Source: an uncultured Bacteroidales bacterium (GTDB taxonomy: Bacteria; Bacteroidota; Bacteroidia; Bacteroidales; Paludibacteraceae). From it: a stretch of 7,252 nucleotides of DNA. The notes beneath the pieces were generated by a model. It saw nothing but the letters and a program-made list of their open reading frames with translations. It was not told the origin of the DNA and did no database searches. Shown piece after piece: positions 4,707 to 7,252 of this stretch; position 1 is the first letter of the stretch; each line of letters begins with the position of its first letter. Made by a program: the position numbers and the translations under genes. The DNA is taken from assembly GCA_937886455.1 (NCBI GenBank), contig CALGCU010000010.1, positions 1 to 7,252 of the forward strand, given 5' to 3'.

Positions 4707-5828
4707 TGTCATGAATATCTTATCCGGCTCTACATCCGTAGGTAAGACACCATTGAAGTACCGCATGACGGACGGATCGAACAGAGTTCCGGCTCTTTCC
4801 ACAGGCTCACCCATGTACTGTGCCAAAAACGATGCAATATCGTCACTACGCTCAAAGGTAGCACGAATCCGCTTGTAATGGTCAGCAGAAAACCCTACTC
4901 CGTACAGATATTCAAAGTTACTATGCTCATCCTCGTCCAAGGCTGGCAGATTAAATACCTTAAATCTACGTCTTTCAAAGGATGGGTCATGCTGAAGTAG
5001 TTCGATTCGCCTTGCGATGCAATCATACAGACTCCATCTTGTGCCTATCCACAGTAGCTTTGCTCCCTCTTTTGCCCTTGGGATAAGGTTATTGGTCACT
5101 CTGCCCCATGCCTTGTCTAAAAGTGCCTTATTTAACGCTTCTTCGATGCCAGAATGCAAGTCATCGCCTATCAGATAGCCGTTACAATCACACGCTCCGT
5201 TCAATGTACCATACAAAGAACGTGCAGTAAGGCTCGCATACCGCTTTTTCCTGTCTAAATTAAGCAGATTGTCCTTGGCATTGGTCGATGCCACGCATGA
5301 ACCAGGGAATATCTCTTTCCATCGGTAGGTGTACGGATCATCAAGTATCTCTATCAAGCCACCATAGAATGTATTAACGACAGATTCCGTGTACGATGAG
5401 TACAAATTCGACCTTTCGCTGTCCCTTAACATGACCCACAGTAAGAAAAACAGTATCAGCGTGGTCTTACCAACCCTCGGTGGCAAGGATAAGAACAATT
5501 CGTCTAATTTTCCCTCTTCCAAACTCTGTAAGGCTTCACAAACACCTTTCAGTTTATCTCTCCTGGGCAGCCAAAACTGTTCCTCTGCCGGACGATTCCA
5601 CTCCAAAGCCAACATGAAGTCATCAAACACATCCCTTGCCGTTAAATCATACGATGCCCTATACAGTTTCAAGGTCTTTTCCGTTACCGAACTACGCACC
5701 ATGTCACGGAACGTCGCCACTAACCGATAGTTCTTCGACTCTTTCCACTCAAGCTCTACACATTGGAATGCTTTCTCCCATTCATTCGCCTTGCAGAATG
5801 CCATCATTGCCGTTTCAAGACTTTTCAT
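4692..5828 (-). CDS. terL: Terminase large subunit, N-terminal ATPase part (ends at UGA before gap)
   Basis: These 378 residues are the ATP-driven motor that pushes phage DNA through the portal. Visible motifs: Walker A variant LPPRVGKTT (residues 115-123, K121), Walker B GYLIGDD (217-223), and the coupling motif IGTRW (261-265). The frame ends IFMTVDPA; D376 is the first catalytic aspartate of the C-terminal nuclease, and the next codon is UGA. The nuclease continues in another frame 43 nt downstream. The start chosen is MKSLETAMMAF at 5828, with GGAG 10 nt upstream. A longer frame from 5900 adds 24 residues that only read the HTH gene in another frame. The gene overlaps the HTH stop by 14 nt, suggesting coupled translation. 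Without bypassing, a motor lacking nuclease would be made. Confidence 0.92.
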   Translation of the reverse strand: MKSLETAMMAFCKANEWEKAFQCVELEWKESKNYRLVATFRDMVRSSVTEKTLKLYRASYDLTARDVFDDFMLALEWNRPAEEQFWLPRRDKLKGVCEALQSLEEGKLDELFLSLPPRVGKTTLILFFLLWVMLRDSERSNLYSSYTESVVNTFYGGLIEILDDPYTYRWKEIFPGSCVASTNAKDNLLNLDRKKRYASLTARSLYGTLNGACDCNGYLIGDDLHSGIEEALNKALLDKAWGRVTNNLIPRAKEGAKLLWIGTRWSLYDCIARRIELLQHDPSFERRRFKVFNLPALDEDEHSNFEYLYGVGFSADHYKRIRATFERSDDIASFLAQYMGEPVERAGTLFDPSVMRYFNGVLPTDVEPDKIFMTVDPA

Positions 5829-6051
5829 CAAATACCATCTCCAATTCCATCGGTCGTACATAGTTCTTCGGTCTGATAATGATCTCATACCCCAACACAT
5901 TGCACATCTTCAGCAATGTCCGTGTGTACATATTGTCGCTCTTCAAGGCTACTGTCACTGTGCAAGCCTGTGTCCCTATCTCCCTCGCTAATCTCTTCTG
6001 ACTACACCCCCTCTGCTTCAGCATATAACGGATAATATCACTGTGTGTCAT
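5815..6051 (-). CDS. Small XRE/Cro-type helix-turn-helix protein upstream of terL
   Basis: A 78-residue protein with one DNA-binding domain. MLKQRGCSQKRLAREIGTQA (about residues 10-29) is the start of a Cro/CI-type five-helix fold with helix 2 and the turn. TVTVALKSDNMYTRTLLKMC covers the recognition helix and the next helix, and the LGYEIIIRPK ending is common in small XRE regulators. AGGAG lies 5 nt upstream of the ATG. It precedes terL with a 14-nt overlap, the slot normally held by the small terminase subunit, which also uses a helix-turn-helix to bind packaging sites. It could thus be a transcription regulator of the packaging operon or an unusual TerS. At 78 residues it lacks the central oligomerisation region expected of TerS, so a regulator is the more likely reading. 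Confidence 0.72.
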   Translation of the reverse strand: MTHSDIIRYMLKQRGCSQKRLAREIGTQACTVTVALKSDNMYTRTLLKMCNVLGYEIIIRPKNYVRPMELEMVFDEKS

Positions 6052-6063
6052 TCGCTCTCCTTT

Positions 6064-6230
6064 CCCCTTATATATATTTATATATATAAGACTAATATTA
6101 ATATAACTACATATGTAAACCTTATGTATATATATATCTTTTATGTCTAAATATATATCTATGTCTAAAAGATATATTCTACGTTAGTACATATATTGTT
6201 TGTATGTCTTTATATCTTACATACTTAATC
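6064..6230 (-). promoter_or_regulatory. AT-rich, palindrome-rich promoter/operator region of the HTH-terL operon
   Basis: This 167-nt stretch is almost only A and T and has no gene. It holds a perfect inverted repeat (cttatatatat / atatatataag, 6067-6090) just before the HTH ribosome site, and direct repeats of tatgtctaaa (6142-6151 and 6160-6169, 18 bp apart) with a looser copy at 6203-6212. A possible minus-strand promoter is TTTACA (6119-6114) with TATTAG 16 bp downstream (6097-6092). Because such AT-rich DNA matches promoter elements easily, the exact boxes are uncertain. The repeats are plausible operator sites for the adjacent HTH protein. Confidence 0.35.
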
Positions 6231-6314
6231 TTACTTCCCTGGAAAAAGTGGTACATACCAAGTCCCATGTACGATGTTGTCACCCATCTCCGCATAATCG
6301 CAGTTCGGTGTCAT
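6231..6314 (-). CDS. Possible 27-residue ORF of unknown function
   Basis: MTPNCDYAEMGDNIVHGTWY followed by VPLFPGK and TAA. A GGAG lies 6 nt before the ATG, a good ribosome site matching the style of the phage genes. The ribosome site lies in the loop, and the start codon at the base of the inner stem, of a hairpin (6307-6340), so initiation could be controlled. I do not recognise the peptide and see no membrane segment. It may be a real small phage gene, a truncated remnant or chance. It lies in the phage-to-host transition and its style suggests the phage side reaches at least this far. Confidence 0.3.
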   Translation of the reverse strand: MTPNCDYAEMGDNIVHGTWYVPLFPGK

Positions 6315-6340
6315 CCCCTACTCCGTTGGGGACAGACACC
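6307..6340 (-). promoter_or_regulatory. Interrupted hairpin overlapping a small-ORF start
   Basis: An outer stem ggtgtc/gacacc (6307-6312 with 6335-6340) and an inner stem cccc/gggg (6315-6318 with 6328-6331) are separated by a small internal loop. The nine-base apical loop on the minus strand is AACGGAGTA and holds a GGAG ribosome site; the ATG at 6314 lies at the internal loop. No U-run follows, so it is not a classical terminator for trmO even though it lies 46 nt after that gene. Confidence 0.4.
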
Positions 6341-6385
6341 TTTGCCTTATGCCCCTTTAGGCTGCCATTTGGCTGTGGTGGTTTT

Positions 6386-7105
6386 TTATTTTTTGCGAAT
6401 ATTTTTTACGCAAACGGTTGCGCTGTCTGCGGTGAAATCTACTGCCCAATTGTCATAATCAAGGTGATAGACACGTTCGGGATTGTTTTGGTAGGCGGGT
6501 CGAGGGTCTTGACTAAGTATCTCTTTGAGTGCGTCCCATGGGCAACCTTGGGGTTGGACTTTTTGCAATAACTGTTCGGGAATATGCACTTCTAAATGAT
6601 AGTCTTGTGTGGCTTCTGCAAATCCATTTTTCGCTTCAGGGTGGCTGTCGGAAAACGCCAAATAGGGTTTGATGTCGTATATGGGAGTGCCGTCTAATAA
6701 GTCGGCTCCTGACACTACTAAGACTAATCCGTTGTTTGAGGTTTCTTCTACACGCAGTAGTCTAACACTGGTCAGTCCAATCGGATTTGGTCGAAAGGGT
6801 GAGCGTGTGGCGAAAACGCCCATGCGTTTGTTGCCACCCAAGCGTGGCGGACGTACAGTTGGAGACCATGCTAATCCAGCGTCTTTCACCTTTAACCTTT
6901 CATCTTTAATCTGTTCACATTGCGAAAATCCCCACAATAACCACAAATGTGAATATTCTTCTATACCACGTAATGCCTCGCGCACGCGATACGCGGGCGT
7001 AAATATAATATGTGTCTCTATGCAGGAATCTTCTCTACTTTGACGCGGAATACCGAATTTCTGCGAGAAGCCATTATAGGCATGGGCGATAACTTGCAAT
7101 TGCAT
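6386..7105 (-). CDS. trmO: tRNA (adenine37-N6)-methyltransferase TrmO (TsaA/YaeB)
   Basis: A 239-residue protein, close to E. coli TrmO (235). The family uses S-adenosylmethionine to methylate N6 of t6A37 in tRNA-Thr, giving m6t6A, which fine-tunes threonine codon reading. The N-terminal beta-barrel domain shows KFGIPRQS, ALRGIEEYSHLWLLW, WSPTVRPPRLGGNKRMGVFA, TRSPFRPNPIGL and SGADLLDGTPIYDIKPYL. The C-terminal domain shows the typical LSQDPRPAY and a tryptophan-containing end. The loop before WSPTVRPPRLGG is about 12 residues longer than in the E. coli protein and is encoded by a heptameric repeat (6882-6909). There is no Shine-Dalgarno before the ATG, and 11-bp repeats run up to it. This is a chromosomal housekeeping gene with no link to phage packaging. 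Confidence 0.95.
   Translation of the reverse strand: MQLQVIAHAYNGFSQKFGIPRQSREDSCIETHIIFTPAYRVREALRGIEEYSHLWLLWGFSQCEQIKDERLKVKDAGLAWSPTVRPPRLGGNKRMGVFATRSPFRPNPIGLTSVRLLRVEETSNNGLVLVVSGADLLDGTPIYDIKPYLAFSDSHPEAKNGFAEATQDYHLEVHIPEQLLQKVQPQGCPWDALKEILSQDPRPAYQNNPERVYHLDYDNWAVDFTADSATVCVKNIRKK
6882..6909. repeat. Four heptamers (YCTTTMA) inside trmO
   Basis: On the plus strand tctttca, cctttaa, cctttca, tctttaa follow without interruption: four 7-mers of the pattern YCTTTMA. They encode IKDERLKVKD in a surface loop of TrmO. Because the unit is 7 nt, gain or loss of one copy would shift the reading frame. Confidence 0.75.
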
Positions 7106-7115
7106 GGTATAGCGG

Positions 7116-7144
7116 TTGTATAAGGATTGTATAAGGATTGTATA
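7116..7144. repeat. 11-bp tandem repeats at the trmO start
   Basis: Plus strand ttgtataagga occurs twice in a row (7116-7126, 7127-7137), followed by ttgtata (7138-7144). A further tata lies at 7107-7110 next to the ATG. On the minus strand each unit gives TATACAAT, a good match to a sigma70-type -10 box, so the array may act as a repeated promoter element or simply be a slippage-prone repeat. Confidence 0.6.
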
Positions 7145-7171
7145 GCAGCATTGTTGTATCGTGTGAAATCA

Positions 7172-7204
7172 AAAAAGACTTTGAGAAATTCTCAAAGTCT
7201 TTTT
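7172..7204 (-). terminator. Intrinsic terminator after tRNA-Phe
   Basis: A perfect 16-bp inverted repeat with a single central base (arms 7172-7187 and 7189-7204; core gactttgag / ctcaaagtc; realistic loop about 5 nt) flanked by A and T runs on either side. It begins 2 nt after the tRNA 3' end on the minus strand, so it terminates the tRNA transcript before trmO. The symmetry would let it work on the plus strand too. Confidence 0.85.
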
Positions 7205-7205
7205 G

Positions 7206-7252
7206 TGGTGCCACCAGGAATCGAACCGGGGACACAAGGATTTTCAGTCCTT
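7206..7252 (-). tRNA. tRNA-Phe (GAA), 3' portion; 5' part outside window
   Basis: The minus strand reads the 5' side of the anticodon stem AAGGA, loop CTGAAAA with anticodon GAA (7243-7245), TCCTT, variable loop GTGTC, T-arm CCCGG-TTCGATT-CCTGG, acceptor strand TGGCACC and discriminator A. The window edge falls exactly at the start of the anticodon stem, so the D-arm and 5' acceptor strand are missing. CCA is not encoded in register (the following bases are CAA). The T-stem has one C-U mismatch at positions 51-63. tRNA genes are common phage integration sites, but no repeat of this 3' end is seen elsewhere in the window. Confidence 0.9.

Noticed and set aside
5829..5900. Longer terL start at 5900
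   Set aside because: The extra 24 residues only read the end of the HTH gene in another frame and have no ribosome site; MKSLETAMMAF at 5828 has GGAG upstream.
6142..6212. CRISPR array in the AT-rich region
   Set aside because: The repeats are only 10 bp with 8-bp gaps of low-complexity A/T; sizes do not fit CRISPR repeats and spacers.
6251..6272. gtacat / atgtac inverted repeat as an integrase core site
   Set aside because: Only six pairs around ten bases, inside a possible ORF and with no partner sequence; likely chance.
7206..7252. Prophage attachment site at tRNA-Phe
   Set aside because: The tRNA 3' end is not repeated anywhere else in the window and no integrase is present, so it cannot be supported here.

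Overview
The window holds two different kinds of DNA, all transcribed leftward on the minus strand. Positions 1 to about 6240 are the packaging and head module of a tailed phage or prophage with a TerL / SPP1-type portal / HK97-fold capsid plan. Positions about 6386-7252 look like a bacterial chromosome: a trmO (tsaA/yaeB) tRNA methyltransferase gene, a terminator and the 3' part of a tRNA-Phe gene. Most phage genes have strong Shine-Dalgarno sites (AAGGAG, AGGAG), which suits a Bacillota-type gut phage. trmO has no Shine-Dalgarno and carries a heptameric repeat, features I associate with Bacteroidota. The phage lineage, host lineage and junction are all inferred, and an assembly chimera is possible.

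Layout in transcription order, from the right edge: tRNA-Phe(GAA) 3' portion and its terminator; 11-bp repeats abutting the start of trmO; trmO; a short segment with a possible 27-codon ORF whose start lies in a hairpin; a very AT-rich, palindrome-rich stretch; a small HTH protein; terL; a strong terminator-like hairpin; the portal gene; a branched RNA structure in the portal/minor-head gap; a Mu gpF-like minor head gene; a 5' UTR with two tandem hairpins that have identical loops; a scaffold gene; the major capsid gene; a 34-codon Lys/Glu/Pro-rich gene; and a partial head-tail connector gene at the left edge. Together these make the head: TerL docks on the portal and packages DNA into a shell built from the capsid protein on the scaffold, with the minor head and connector proteins completing the vertex.

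The standout is terL. Its reading frame stops at a UGA immediately after the first catalytic motif of the nuclease domain (VDPA). The rest of the domain (WGGGDYVAAP...) resumes 43 nt downstream. The codon before the gap and the last codon of the gap are both GCG. The first GCG and the UGA sit in a hairpin loop, and a second hairpin with a UGCG loop ends directly before the second GCG. Removing the 43 nt restores a 541-residue TerL with all motifs. This is the layout of programmed translational bypassing as known for phage T4 gene 60 (matched take-off and landing codons, stop after take-off, take-off hairpin), here in a packaging motor gene. An inactivating insertion or an assembly error is the main alternative.
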